DNA of 64,000 nt from Ruminococcus_G sp964621905 (GTDB taxonomy: Bacteria > Bacillota > Clostridia > Lachnospirales > Lachnospiraceae): assembly GCA_964621905.1 (NCBI GenBank), contig CAZUNG010000011.1, positions 1 to 64,000 of the forward strand, read 5' to 3'. A program made the translations under genes and the position numbers. The notes below the pieces were generated by a model, which worked only from the letters and a program-made list of their open reading frames with translations, was not told the origin of the DNA and did no database searches. Numbering within the stretch: position 1 is the stretch's first letter; every line of letters begins with the position of its first letter. This document shows positions 17,428 to 25,741 of this stretch, one piece after another.

Positions 17428-17769
17428 GTGGGTTCACAGGAAGTCGTACTCTGCGCAGCGAGCGCCTATGAACAGAAATATTATTTTAATGAAGACTTTC
17501 AGTCATTGCCGGAAGACATAAAAAATGAACTGCATATTCTCTGCGTGCTTTACACGGAGGATATCGGCGGCATACTGATGCTTGTGTTTGATGAAAACGG
17601 ATCCTTAAATTTTAAAGTTGAATCTGCGGACGGAGACGCGATGTTTGATGAAATCGGCAGCGCCCTTAAGATCAAAGAGATTCAAAGGACGAAGCAGGAG
17701 CTGCTGGAGTCACTGGAGACATATTACCGTGTGTTTTTCCTGGGAAAGGATTGGGACAGCCAGCCATGA
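17428..17769 (+). CDS. Conserved small protein, DUF6145-like
   Basis: A 113-residue protein with no recognised catalytic motif, no signal peptide and no membrane helix. The sequence (EVVLCAASAYEQKYYF, LYTEDIGGILMLVFDENG) resembles a conserved Lachnospiraceae family I recall as DUF6145, often next to dusB; this identification is from memory. The frame is open from an ATG at 17395 inside birA, but GTG 17428 is preferred because AGGGGG lies seven bases upstream. The stop overlaps the dusB start as ATGA. Function unknown; a link to tRNA modification is only suggested by position. Confidence 0.75.
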   Translation: MGSQEVVLCAASAYEQKYYFNEDFQSLPEDIKNELHILCVLYTEDIGGILMLVFDENGSLNFKVESADGDAMFDEIGSALKIKEIQRTKQELLESLETYYRVFFLGKDWDSQP

Positions 17770-18725
17770 CTTTACGTATTGGAAATCTGAACCTTCAAAA
17801 TTCATTAATACTGGCTCCGATGGCAGGCGTAACGGACCTGCCATTTCGTCTGCTGTGCAAAGAGCAGGGGGCAGGTCTGCTCTGCACAGAAATGATCAGT
17901 GCAAAAGCCATAATGTATAAAAACAAAAATACCAGGGCGTTGATGGAAATCGATCCCCGTGAACGGCCGGTTTCTCTTCAGCTGTTTGGATCAGATCCCT
18001 CTGTGATGGGATTAATCGCAAAACAGGTGGAAGAACATCCCTTTGACATTCTGGATATCAATATGGGATGTCCAGTACCCAAAGTGGTCAATAACGGGGA
18101 AGGCTCCGCGCTGATGAGAGATCCCGGCAGGGTCAGGGAGATCGTCTCAGCGGTGGTGAAGGCAGTGAGAAAACCGGTTACGGTAAAGATCCGGAAAGGA
18201 TTTGACGAGAACCACGTGAACGCTGTGGAGATCGCAAAAATTATAGAAGACTGCGGCGCTGCCGCTGTTGCGGTACACGGACGGACACGCGAGCAGTATT
18301 ATTCCGGCCGGGCAGACTGGGATATTATCCGTCAGGTAAAGGAGGCAGTCTCCATTCCGGTGATCGGCAATGGGGATGTAAGTGATGCCGGAAGTGCCGG
18401 ACGGCTTCTGAAGGAAACCGGATGTGACGGTATTATGATAGGAAGGGCTGCAAGGGGAAACCCCTGGATTTTTTCGCAGATCAATGAATATCTTCAGCAT
18501 GAAACGACACCTTCCAAACCATCAAAAGAAGACGTTCGGGATATGATCTTAAGACACGCCGGACTTCAGATTGAAGTAAAGGGTGAGTATACCGGAATGC
18601 GTGAGATGAGAAAACATGTGGCATGGTATACAGCAGGTTTTCCACACTCTGCAAAACTGCGCGGTATGGTCAATGAAATTTCGACATTTCAAGAGCTGGA
18701 AGACATGCTGAGGAATAAGTTTTAA
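17766..18725 (+). CDS. dusB: tRNA-dihydrouridine synthase
   Basis: FMN-dependent reductase that makes dihydrouridine in tRNA. The TIM-barrel catalytic domain (1-240) shows LAPMAGVTDLPFR at the FMN site, NMGCPVPKV with the proton-donating cysteine, VKIRKGFD and GVD-like GNGDVSD, GRAARGNPW at the phosphate site. The C-terminal helical domain fits DusB. ATG 17766 overlaps the stop of the preceding gene; an upstream in-frame TTG at 17751 would lie too close to the AAAGGA to serve as start. Confidence 0.92.
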   Translation: MTLRIGNLNLQNSLILAPMAGVTDLPFRLLCKEQGAGLLCTEMISAKAIMYKNKNTRALMEIDPRERPVSLQLFGSDPSVMGLIAKQVEEHPFDILDINMGCPVPKVVNNGEGSALMRDPGRVREIVSAVVKAVRKPVTVKIRKGFDENHVNAVEIAKIIEDCGAAAVAVHGRTREQYYSGRADWDIIRQVKEAVSIPVIGNGDVSDAGSAGRLLKETGCDGIMIGRAARGNPWIFSQINEYLQHETTPSKPSKEDVRDMILRHAGLQIEVKGEYTGMREMRKHVAWYTAGFPHSAKLRGMVNEISTFQELEDMLRNKF

Positions 18726-18796
18726 GCGATTGTAAAATATATACAGGTATGCCGGAACCGGCAGATTCATATACTAAAAAATAAAACTTTAAATTC

Positions 18797-18825
18797 TTGA
18801 CATTTTCAGGGTATTCTTATATAAT
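18797..18825 (+). promoter_or_regulatory. Consensus sigma-A promoter of the greA-lysS operon
   Basis: TTGACA, exactly 17 bases, TATAAT: a perfect match to consensus. Transcription should start near 18832. Confidence 0.93.
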
Positions 18826-18864
18826 ACTATGATTGTTAAGATGGTTATGAAAGGGTGCAGGAAA

Positions 18865-19347
18865 ATGGAAGAAAAGAAAAACATATTAACATATGCGGGG
18901 TTGAAAAAATTAGAGGACGAGCTTCATGACTTAAAAGTTGTGAAACGTAAAGAAGTAGCAGGCAAGATCAAAGAGGCGAGAGAGCAGGGCGACCTGTCTG
19001 AAAATGCTGAGTATGATGCAGCAAAAGATGAGCAGAGGGATATTGAAGCCCGTATTGAGGAAATAGAAAAAATTCTTAAAAATGCTGAGGTTGTGGTTGA
19101 AGATGAAGTAGATTACACGATGATCAGTGTCGGCTGCAAAGTGAAAGTTCATGATATGGAATATGATGAAGATATGGAGTTCCAGATTGTAGGTTCCACA
19201 GAGGCAAACAGTCTTCAGGGAAAAATCTCGAATGAATCACCGGTTGGAAAAGCACTCATCGGTGCAAAACAGGGTCAGATTGTAGATGTTGAACTTCCGG
19301 CTGGCGTTATGCAGTATGAAGTGTTGAATATTGAAAGAAATATCTAA
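18865..19347 (+). CDS. greA: Transcription elongation factor GreA
   Basis: Stimulates transcript cleavage by backtracked RNA polymerase. The N-terminal coiled coil carries the acidic tip motif GDLSENAEYDAAKDEQ, and the C-terminal FKBP-like domain has VGSTEAN and ISNESPVGKALIG. The frame is open from ATG 18829, but that codon lies before the predicted transcription start of a perfect promoter, so ATG 18865 is used; it gives 160 residues, the usual size, and the product begins MEEKKNILTYAG. lysS follows after 23 bases, a common clostridial pairing. Confidence 0.95.
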   Translation: MEEKKNILTYAGLKKLEDELHDLKVVKRKEVAGKIKEAREQGDLSENAEYDAAKDEQRDIEARIEEIEKILKNAEVVVEDEVDYTMISVGCKVKVHDMEYDEDMEFQIVGSTEANSLQGKISNESPVGKALIGAKQGQIVDVELPAGVMQYEVLNIERNI

Positions 19348-19370
19348 GATAACAGAGGGGAAGAAGAAGT

Positions 19371-21302
19371 ATGGCTGAACAGCAAAAGCAGGCACAGGAA
19401 CAGGATATTAACCAGTTATTAAAAGTTCGCCGGGAAAAATTACAGGCACTGCAGGAAGATGGTAAAGATCCGTTTGAAATCACAAAATATGATGTGAGCA
19501 GTCACAGCATGGAGATCAAAGAGCAGTTTGATGAACTGGAAGGGAAGGAAGTTTCCGTTGCAGGCCGAATCATGCAGAAGCGTGTAATGGGGAAAGCTTC
19601 TTTTTGCAATGTTCAGGATCTTCAGGGAACCATTCAGTCCTACGTAGCCCGTGACAGTATCGGCGAGGATTCTTATAAAGATTTCAAAAAAATGGATATC
19701 GGTGATATCGTCGGTATCAAAGGTGAAGTGTTTAAAACAAAAACGGGAGAAATCTCCATCCATGCGTCCAGTGTGACCCTTTTGTCCAAGAGTCTTCAGA
19801 TCCTTCCGGAAAAATTTCATGGATTGACCAATACGGATCTGCGCTACCGCCAGAGGTATGTAGATCTGATCATGAACCCGGAAGTAAAAGATACGTTTGT
19901 CAAGCGATCCAAAATCATTTCCAGCATCCGTAAATATCTGGCAGGAGAAGGATTCATGGAAGTGGAAACTCCGATGCTTGTGGCAAATGCAGGCGGTGCT
20001 GCAGCCCGTCCGTTTGAGACTCATTTCAATGCGCTGAATGAAGATCTGAAGCTTCGCATTTCTCTGGAGCTCTATCTGAAACGTCTGATCGTAGGCGGAA
20101 TGGAGCGGGTATATGAAATTGGACGTGTATTCAGAAATGAAGGTCTTGATACGAGACATAATCCGGAGTTCACACTGATGGAACTGTATCAGGCATATAC
20201 CGACTATAATGGGATGATGGATCTGACAGAAAATCTGTATCGGTTTGTGGCTATGGAAGTCCTTGGGACTACGACCATCACGTATAATGGAATTGAAATG
20301 GATCTCGGAAAACCATTTGAGCGGATTACGATGGTGGATGCCGTTAAAAAATATGCCGGTGTTGATTTTAATGAAATTCATACGCTGGAAGAGGCGAGGG
20401 CAGCTGCGAAAGAACATCACGTAGAATTTGAGGAAAGACATAAGAAGGGTGATATCCTGAACCTGTTTTTTGAAGAATTTGCAGAGGACCATCTGGTTCA
20501 GCCGACGTTTGTTATGGATCATCCGATCGAGATCTCGCCGCTGACAAAGAAAAAACCGGGAAATCCGGAATATGTAGAACGCTTTGAATTCTTTATGAAT
20601 GGCTGGGAGATGGCGAATGCTTATTCTGAGCTGAACGACCCGATTGACCAGAAGGAGCGTTTTAAAGCACAGGAAGAACTCCTGGCTCAGGGTGATGAAG
20701 AAGCTAACACGACAGATGAGGATTTCCTGAACGCACTTATGGTCGGCATGCCTCCGACAGGCGGTATCGGCTTTGGTATCGACCGTATGGTGATGCTGCT
20801 GACGGATTCTGCAGCGATCAGGGATGTGCTGCTGTTCCCGACGATGAAGAGCCTGGGCGGAACAGATGCTCCGAAGAAGGCAGAAAAAGCTGTACCAGTA
20901 CAGGCTGAACAAGAGGAAGAAAAGATTGATTTTTCCAACGTAAAAATTGAGCCGCTGTTTGAAGAAATGGTTGATTTCGAGACATTTTCAAAGTCAGATT
21001 TCCGTGCAGTAAAGGTAAAAGAATGTGAGGCAGTGAAGAAGAGTAAGAAGCTTCTGAAATTCGTTCTGGATGACGGAACAGGCGTGGACCGCGTGATTTT
21101 AAGCGGTATTCATGAGTATTACGAGCCGGAAGAACTTGTTGGAAAGACTTGCATTGCAATCACCAATCTGCCCCCGAGACCGATGATGGGAATTGATTCC
21201 TGCGGTATGCTGATTTCAGCAGTTCACGAGGAAGGCGGTAAGGAAGGACTCAATCTGCTGATGGTAGATGACCGGATTCCGGCGGGTGCGAAACTTTATT
21301 AG
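19371..21302 (+). CDS. lysS: Lysyl-tRNA synthetase (class II) with C-terminal tRNA-binding domain
   Basis: Charges tRNA-Lys. The anticodon-binding OB fold (about 60-160) and class II catalytic domain (about 170-505) are complete: motif 2 FRNEGLDTRHNPEFT, motif 3 GGIGFGIDRMVML. Beyond the usual end near residue 505 there is a Lys/Glu-rich linker and then a second OB-type domain (about 530-643; SDFRAVKVKECEAV, LKFVLDDG, ITNLPPRPMMGIDSCGML). It resembles the tRNA-binding domain of MetRS C-termini, Arc1p and EMAPII. The total of 643 residues compares with about 490-505 for most bacterial enzymes. Read-through to the stop is clean, so the fusion is not an assembly artefact within this sequence. 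Confidence 0.95.
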   Translation: MAEQQKQAQEQDINQLLKVRREKLQALQEDGKDPFEITKYDVSSHSMEIKEQFDELEGKEVSVAGRIMQKRVMGKASFCNVQDLQGTIQSYVARDSIGEDSYKDFKKMDIGDIVGIKGEVFKTKTGEISIHASSVTLLSKSLQILPEKFHGLTNTDLRYRQRYVDLIMNPEVKDTFVKRSKIISSIRKYLAGEGFMEVETPMLVANAGGAAARPFETHFNALNEDLKLRISLELYLKRLIVGGMERVYEIGRVFRNEGLDTRHNPEFTLMELYQAYTDYNGMMDLTENLYRFVAMEVLGTTTITYNGIEMDLGKPFERITMVDAVKKYAGVDFNEIHTLEEARAAAKEHHVEFEERHKKGDILNLFFEEFAEDHLVQPTFVMDHPIEISPLTKKKPGNPEYVERFEFFMNGWEMANAYSELNDPIDQKERFKAQEELLAQGDEEANTTDEDFLNALMVGMPPTGGIGFGIDRMVMLLTDSAAIRDVLLFPTMKSLGGTDAPKKAEKAVPVQAEQEEEKIDFSNVKIEPLFEEMVDFETFSKSDFRAVKVKECEAVKKSKKLLKFVLDDGTGVDRVILSGIHEYYEPEELVGKTCIAITNLPPRPMMGIDSCGMLISAVHEEGGKEGLNLLMVDDRIPAGAKLY

Positions 21303-21333
21303 AAATATTTAAACTTATTACCATTGGGGAAGT

Positions 21334-21372
21334 ATGGCAGAACCGCTGTTTCAGGGTTCTGCCATTGTCTAT
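21334..21372 (+). terminator. Probable terminator of greA-lysS
   Basis: ATGGCAGAACC (21334-21344) pairs perfectly with GGTTCTGCCAT (21355-21365), loop of ten bases, followed by a moderately T-rich TGTCTATTTCT. Confidence 0.55.
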
Positions 21373-21643
21373 TTCTATGGTACCTCAAAATCACAAGTTT
21401 CCCTTCAATCCAATTCCATACCCGGCATTTCACAACCACTGCGGCTGTATGCTCAGCGTCTGGCCAATCCGGCAGTATCATTGCAGGCAGGTCTGACAAT
21501 ACCAAAATGTTCCGTGCGGGAACAAGAATTATGGATATCAACTGCATTCCAATGCGTGTTCTTTGTGTTTGACGATACACGTGAAAAAGGATGGATATAG
21601 AATGTTTTGTGGAACGATTTAGGATCATCTAGGAAATAATAGT
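21373..21643. other. Stretch with no recognisable gene
   Basis: Short open frames run through here on both strands (for example 21334-21600 on the plus strand and 21299-21628 on the minus strand). The plus frame starts inside the hairpin and neither product resembles a known family. It may be decayed DNA at the edge of the accessory region. Confidence 0.4.
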
Positions 21644-21675
21644 AAGAAAAGAGCAGCCAATCTTCGCGGGCCGCT
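21644..21675 (-). terminator. Terminator of the Xre-family gene
   Basis: On the minus strand AGCGGCC and GGCTGCT pair (one G-U) around a ten-base loop and are followed by CTTTTCTT. It begins right at the stop codon. Confidence 0.55.
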
Positions 21676-21990
21676 TTACTTTTTGCTGTTCAGTTCCTTC
21701 ATAATGCCAAGAAGATAGTTCATTGATTTGGAATCCAGCTTCTTGCCCTCTTCGATAAATTCTTGCAGGGTTTTTGGATCATGGTTTCCTTCATCAAAAA
21801 ATTCCTGCGGCGTCACACCTAAATATTCGCAGATGTAAAAAAAGGACTGCATGGCTGGAAGTGACTTCTTGTTTTCAATGTTATTGATGTAGTTATTTGC
21901 TTGCCCCAACGACAACGACATGTCGCGTGCAGATACACCCTTTTGTGATCTCAGTTTTGCCAGCCGCTCCGGGACAAAATCTTCATACAT
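21676..21990 (-). CDS. Xre-family helix-turn-helix regulator
   Basis: A 104-residue cytoplasmic DNA-binding protein. Residues about 7-62 form a Cro/CI-type helix-turn-helix (RLAKLRSQKGVSARDMSLSLG, NYINNIENKKSLPAM, FFYICEYLGVTPQEFF). The rest is a short helical tail. The frame extends to a GTG at 21999, but ATG 21990 has GGGAGG eight bases upstream and is preferred. It is divergent from the Cys-rich small ORF and ibrA-like gene, so it may regulate them; no operator could be assigned in the AT-rich gap. Confidence 0.85.
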   Translation of the reverse strand: MYEDFVPERLAKLRSQKGVSARDMSLSLGQANNYINNIENKKSLPAMQSFFYICEYLGVTPQEFFDEGNHDPKTLQEFIEEGKKLDSKSMNYLLGIMKELNSKK

Positions 21991-22067
21991 CGCCTTCACC
22001 TCCCATTCTTTAATAGATTGTACCTAACATATATGATATATTCACAGATTTAAAAGGGGTGTTTACA

Positions 22068-22096
22068 TTGACCTGAAAAAATAAATCTATTATAAT
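22068..22096 (+). promoter_or_regulatory. Sigma-A promoter of the small ORF and ibrAB-like genes
   Basis: TTGACC, 17-base spacer, TATAAT (5/6 and 6/6). It lies between the divergent Xre gene and the TTG-started small ORF. Confidence 0.8.
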
Positions 22097-22148
22097 TGTG
22101 TTTAATAAAAGAATATAACTATCGAATGTATCTGCAGGAGGCAGGGGA

Positions 22149-22277
22149 TTGTCTTGTTGTTTTGAATGTTCCGATTATCCGTGTAAACGGATAAAAAATC
22201 TTGAAAAAAGCTATAACAAAAAGATGGAACGGCAGAAAAATCTGTATACTTGCCCCATATTTTGGGGGAAACACTGA
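22149..22277 (+). CDS. 42-residue Cys-rich ORF, resembling part of a DUF3795 protein
   Basis: A short frame starting at TTG with AGGAGG seven bases upstream, directly behind a good promoter. The product begins LSCCFECSDYPCKRIK and continues NLEKSYNKKMERQ, then YTCPIF before a stop. The CxxC and YPCKRIKNLEKSY segments resemble the Cys-rich metal-binding region of DUF3795 proteins, which are usually longer at both ends. It may therefore be a truncated remnant or a genuine small protein. Identification is from pattern memory only. Confidence 0.5.
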   Translation: MSCCFECSDYPCKRIKNLEKSYNKKMERQKNLYTCPIFWGKH

Positions 22278-22394
22278 CCCGGCTGCGGTGGCTGCGAGGG
22301 GAAACAAACGTGGGATACTGATTTTCGTGCGTTGAGTGCTCTTGCTCGGAATGTGCTTGGTTCCTGGAAGGAATAGAAGAAGAGAGGTGTGTGT

Positions 22395-23741
22395 TTGGTA
22401 AGAGAGTATCTGCATATGAATGTTTATGATGCATTTTTAACACGAATGCATTTTCTCTTTGAAGAGTTTGATCATATCTATGTCTCTTTTTCCGGAGGCA
22501 AAGACAGCGGTCTGCTGCTCAACCTGGTTTTGGACTATCGGAACCAGCATTATCCGGAAAGGGCTATTGGCGTGTTTCATCAGGATTTTGAGGCGCAGTA
22601 TACGGTGACGACAGAGTATGTGGAACGCACCTTTGAACGGATCAGGGATCAGGTTGAGCCCTACTGGGTCTGTCTGCCTATGGCCACCAGGACCGCATTA
22701 AGCAGCTATGAGATGTACTGGTATCCATGGGATGATACGAAGAAGGAACTCTGGGTCCGGGAGATGCCTCAAAAAGAATATGTCATTAATCTGGAAAATA
22801 ACAGAATGACTACATATCGTTACCGGATGCATCAGGAGGATCTGGCGAAACAATTCGGGCGCTGGTACCGGAACGCCCATGACGGCGGAAAAACGGTATG
22901 CCTGCTGGGGATGCGGGCAGATGAATCTCTGCAGCGTTACAGTGGGTTTGTGAATAAGAAATACGGGTATAAGGATACCTGCTGGATCAGCAAGCAGTTT
23001 AAAGATGTCTGGTGTGCCTCCCCTTTATATGACTGGTCTGCGGATGATGTCTGGCACGCCACCTATTTGTTCGGTTATGACTATAACCGCCTGTATGATC
23101 TCTATTATATGGCTGGCCTGAAGCCCTCGCAGATGCGTGTGGCCTCCCCGTTTAATGACTATGCGAAGGATGCCCTGAATCTATACCGCGTCATAGACCC
23201 GGAGATTTGGTGCAGGCTTGTGGGGCGTGTACAGGGAGCAAATTTCGCTTCCATTTATGGAAAGACCAAAGCGATGGGTTATCGGAATATTACGTTGCCG
23301 GAGGGGCATACGTGGAAATCCTATACGAAGTTTTTATTGGATACGCTGCCGAAAAGACTGCGAAATAACTATGTGAAGAAATTCAATACCTCTATCCGGT
23401 TCTGGCATGAGACAGGCGGCGGGTTGGACGAGTCTGTGATTTTGGAGCTTCAGGAGAAGGGGTATCAAATAAAACGAAATGGTGTTTCCAATTACACATT
23501 GAACCAAAAATCACGGATTGTATTTGTGGGTCCAATACCAGACCACACGGACGATATTAAATCCACAAAGGATATCCCCAGCTGGAAACGGATGTGCTAC
23601 TGCATTTTGAAAAATGATCATATCTGCCGCTTCATGGGATTTGGGATGACACGGCAGCAGCAGAATCGGCTGGACATGATACGCTGCAAATACAAAAGCA
23701 TAGAGGAATTCGATTATGAAGTACAAAAGCCCAGTTTATAA
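22395..23741 (+). CDS. IbrA-like phosphoadenosine phosphosulfate reductase-family protein (DUF3440)
   Basis: A PP-loop ATP pyrophosphatase domain protein of 448 residues. The nucleotide loop SFSGGKDSG is at residues 31-39, with a PAPS-reductase-like core to about 235 (LLGMRADESLQRYSG, SPLYDWSADDVWHATY) and a C-terminal DUF3440-type region. Homologues named IbrA occur with IbrB; in Escherichia coli the pair activates prophage eib genes, but their chemistry is not known. Start is uncertain: TTG 22395 has AGAGGTG at suitable distance; GTG 22389 and ATG 22416 are alternatives. The ParB-like partner overlaps the end by 26 bases, so the two are translated together. Confidence 0.85.
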   Translation: MVREYLHMNVYDAFLTRMHFLFEEFDHIYVSFSGGKDSGLLLNLVLDYRNQHYPERAIGVFHQDFEAQYTVTTEYVERTFERIRDQVEPYWVCLPMATRTALSSYEMYWYPWDDTKKELWVREMPQKEYVINLENNRMTTYRYRMHQEDLAKQFGRWYRNAHDGGKTVCLLGMRADESLQRYSGFVNKKYGYKDTCWISKQFKDVWCASPLYDWSADDVWHATYLFGYDYNRLYDLYYMAGLKPSQMRVASPFNDYAKDALNLYRVIDPEIWCRLVGRVQGANFASIYGKTKAMGYRNITLPEGHTWKSYTKFLLDTLPKRLRNNYVKKFNTSIRFWHETGGGLDESVILELQEKGYQIKRNGVSNYTLNQKSRIVFVGPIPDHTDDIKSTKDIPSWKRMCYCILKNDHICRFMGFGMTRQQQNRLDMIRCKYKSIEEFDYEVQKPSL

Positions 23742-24249
23742 TGTCATTGCTGTTCCGATCGAGAAGGTACGGCCCAACAACTACAACCCCAATAAGGTTG
23801 CACTGCCTGAAATGAAGCTGCTCTATGAGAGCGTTAAAGAGGATGGATATACGATGCCGGTCGTATGCTATTATGTAAAATCGCAGGATGTTTATCTGAT
23901 TGTTGACGGCTTCCATCGGTATCAGGTGATGATGGATCATCCGGATATTTATGAAAGAGAACAGGGATTGCTGCCGGTTTCTGTCATTGAGAAACCACTT
24001 GACAAACGTATGGCCAGCACCGTGCGCCATAACAGGGCCCGTGGCTCCCATGATGTGGACTTGATGAGTAATATCGTAAAAGAACTTCACGAATTTGGAA
24101 GATCAGACGCCTGGATTTCAAAACATCTGGGAATGGACAGAGATGAAATTTTGCGTCTCAAGCAGATTACAGGACTTGCCGCATTGTTCAAGGATATAAA
24201 ATTTGGAGAGGCATGGAAACCTGTAGAGGATGAGGCGGAAGAAGAGTAA
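23716..24249 (+). CDS. IbrB-like ParB-domain protein
   Basis: A 177-residue protein whose first 100 residues form a ParB/sulfiredoxin-like domain (VRPNNYNPNKVA, LYESVKEDGYTMPVV, IVDGFHRYQVM). The following RHNRARGSHDVD is typical of IbrB-type proteins, and residues about 125-155 look like a short helix-turn-helix (AWISKHLGMDRDEILRLKQ). ParB-fold proteins can bind DNA and hydrolyse CTP or act as nucleases; which applies is unknown. GAGGAAT precedes the ATG inside the ibrA-like gene. The fixed gene pair implies a joint function. Confidence 0.85.
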   Translation: MKYKSPVYNVIAVPIEKVRPNNYNPNKVALPEMKLLYESVKEDGYTMPVVCYYVKSQDVYLIVDGFHRYQVMMDHPDIYEREQGLLPVSVIEKPLDKRMASTVRHNRARGSHDVDLMSNIVKELHEFGRSDAWISKHLGMDRDEILRLKQITGLAALFKDIKFGEAWKPVEDEAEEE

Positions 24250-24320
24250 AAACTATAGAGGCACGGAACTCGTTTATCAGAAATAAGAAACAGCGAAAGA
24301 GGCTTGAAAGGAGCATTTCT

Positions 24321-24803
24321 ATGGAGTATGTATGTACGGTTATATCGGTAGCAGATATCAGCGCCGCAAGAAAATTTTATGAGGAACTGTTCGGATTAGA
24401 GGTCTGTCAGGATTACGGAAAGAATATTGCTTTTACCTGCGGCCTGGCATTACAGCAGGATTTTGACTGGCTGGTGAGCATACCTAAGGAAAAAGTATTG
24501 AAGAAATCCAATAATGCAGAAGTGGTTTTTGAGGAACAGGATTTCGACGGCTTCCTGAATAAGTTAAAAGAGTACCCGGAGATAGAGTATCTGGGAGAAG
24601 TTATCGAACATAGCTGGGGGCAGCGTGTGATCCGGTTCTACGACTTGGACGGGCATCTCATAGAGGTTGGCGAGGATATGCAGATGGTGGTCAGGCGTTT
24701 CCTGAATACTGGTATGACGATGGAAGAAGTGTCCGGAAGAATGGATGTTTCCATCGGGGATTTAGAAAAGCTGTTGAATAACTTGAGAGGGAGAGCAAAT
24801 TAA
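24321..24803 (+). CDS. VOC-family (glyoxalase/bleomycin resistance-like) protein
   Basis: A 160-residue cytoplasmic protein. Residues 1-115 form the two beta-alpha-beta-beta-beta units of the vicinal oxygen chelate fold (VADISAARKFYEELFGLEV, VIRFYDLDGHLIEVGE). Residues about 118-158 add a small helical tail that looks like a helix-turn-helix (TMEEVSGRMDVSIGDLEKLL). The substrate cannot be named; the family spans lyases, dioxygenases and drug-binding proteins. AAAGGAG precedes the ATG. Confidence 0.8.
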   Translation: MEYVCTVISVADISAARKFYEELFGLEVCQDYGKNIAFTCGLALQQDFDWLVSIPKEKVLKKSNNAEVVFEEQDFDGFLNKLKEYPEIEYLGEVIEHSWGQRVIRFYDLDGHLIEVGEDMQMVVRRFLNTGMTMEEVSGRMDVSIGDLEKLLNNLRGRAN

Positions 24804-24860
24804 TCGGCGGTTGCTGCCGTAAATATCGAAAAATATGCTTGAAATATAGCAGGAGGCGAG

Positions 24861-25430
24861 ATGGAAATTCCTATGGAGGAATCAACGAATATGAAAAGAT
24901 ATATCGCGTTTTTGAGAGGCATTAATATAAGTGGGAAGAATAAGGTGCCAATGGCAGAACTAAAAAAAGCCTTTGAGGCGCTTGGGGTTAGAGCGGTTAA
25001 GACATATCTGAACAGTGGCAATGTGATTTTTTCAAGTGATGGAAACAGCACAATTAGTTTAACTGGTCGGATTGAAACAATGATAAAAAATCAGTTTGGT
25101 TTGGAAATTCCGGTTTTTGTTACATCAAAAGAAGACCTCGAAGATATCTTGAATCATGCACCTGACTGGTGGGGCAGGGAAAATAAGGAGATCTATGATA
25201 ATCTGATTTTTATTATGCCTCCGACTACATTTGATGAAGTATGGGACGAGATTGGGGAACCTAAAGAAGAATTGGAAAAGATCAGGGATTATAAGGATGT
25301 GGTATTCTGGTCTTACCGTCGAAAAGATTATCAAAAAACAAACTGGTGGACAAAAACGGCAAATGCCAATATCAGTCATAGACTGACAATCAGAACGGCA
25401 AACACCGTCAGGAAAATCGTTGGAATGTAA
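24861..25430 (+). CDS. DUF1697 family protein
   Basis: A 189-residue protein matching DUF1697: YIAFLRGINISGKNKVPMAEL, TYLNSGNVIFSS, NWWTKTANANISHRLTIRTANTV. Widespread in Gram-positive bacteria; molecular function unknown. Two starts are possible. ATG 24861 has AGGAGG four bases upstream; ATG 24891 has GGAGG eleven bases upstream and begins MKRYIAFLRG, closer to the usual family N-terminus. No membrane or export signal. Confidence 0.85.
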   Translation: MEIPMEESTNMKRYIAFLRGINISGKNKVPMAELKKAFEALGVRAVKTYLNSGNVIFSSDGNSTISLTGRIETMIKNQFGLEIPVFVTSKEDLEDILNHAPDWWGRENKEIYDNLIFIMPPTTFDEVWDEIGEPKEELEKIRDYKDVVFWSYRRKDYQKTNWWTKTANANISHRLTIRTANTVRKIVGM

Positions 25431-25540
25431 AACTATGCTTCTCAACCATATATGCCTGAACAGAAGTCAATATCAAACGGTAAGAGTCAGCCAGGTACCC
25501 TTTTGAACGCTATTGCCGAGGCACAAACACGGAACAAAAG

Positions 25541-25633
25541 CCGGAGGGGACCGGGCTGCGTCTCTGCTCCCGGCATGGATGCCGGTGCGTTGCTTTTTGT
25601 GGTGCCCATCGTTGTCCCGAAGCTGACCTCCGG
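25541..25633 (+). ncRNA. Candidate structured RNA
   Basis: Nested complementary segments are visible: CCGGAGG (25541-25547) with CCTCCGG (25627-25633), GGGAC (25547-25551) with GTCCC (25614-25618), GGGC with GCCC (25604-25607), and a central CCGGCAT/ATGCCGG hairpin (25570-25585). They are in order for one long branched stem. No known RNA class was recognised. A strong terminator follows 57 bases later. Confidence 0.35.
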
Positions 25634-25689
25634 AAATGTGTGGAGCAGGTAAAGGAGATAAAGTAGTTGCAGGCGTATGCGTTTGTCTG

Positions 25690-25741
25690 AAACAGGAGAA
25701 GGTTTACACGCAGAGGTGTAAACCTTCTCCTGTTTTTCCTT
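25690..25741 (+). terminator. Very strong terminator hairpin
   Basis: A 20-base perfect stem (25690-25709 with 25716-25735) with a six-base loop, ending in TGTTTTTCC. Much longer than the other terminators in the window. Confidence 0.88.

Noticed and set aside
19440..20912. 490-codon minus-strand frame inside lysS
   Set aside because: It is the shadow of a long conserved gene; no start signal and no family resemblance.
21334..21600. 88-codon plus-strand frame after lysS
   Set aside because: Its first codons are the left arm of a perfect hairpin, it resembles no known family, and a minus-strand frame of equal length overlaps it.
25452..25652. 66-codon frame in the gap after DUF1697
   Set aside because: No ribosome binding site, odd composition, and it overlaps the nested inverted repeats that better suit RNA.
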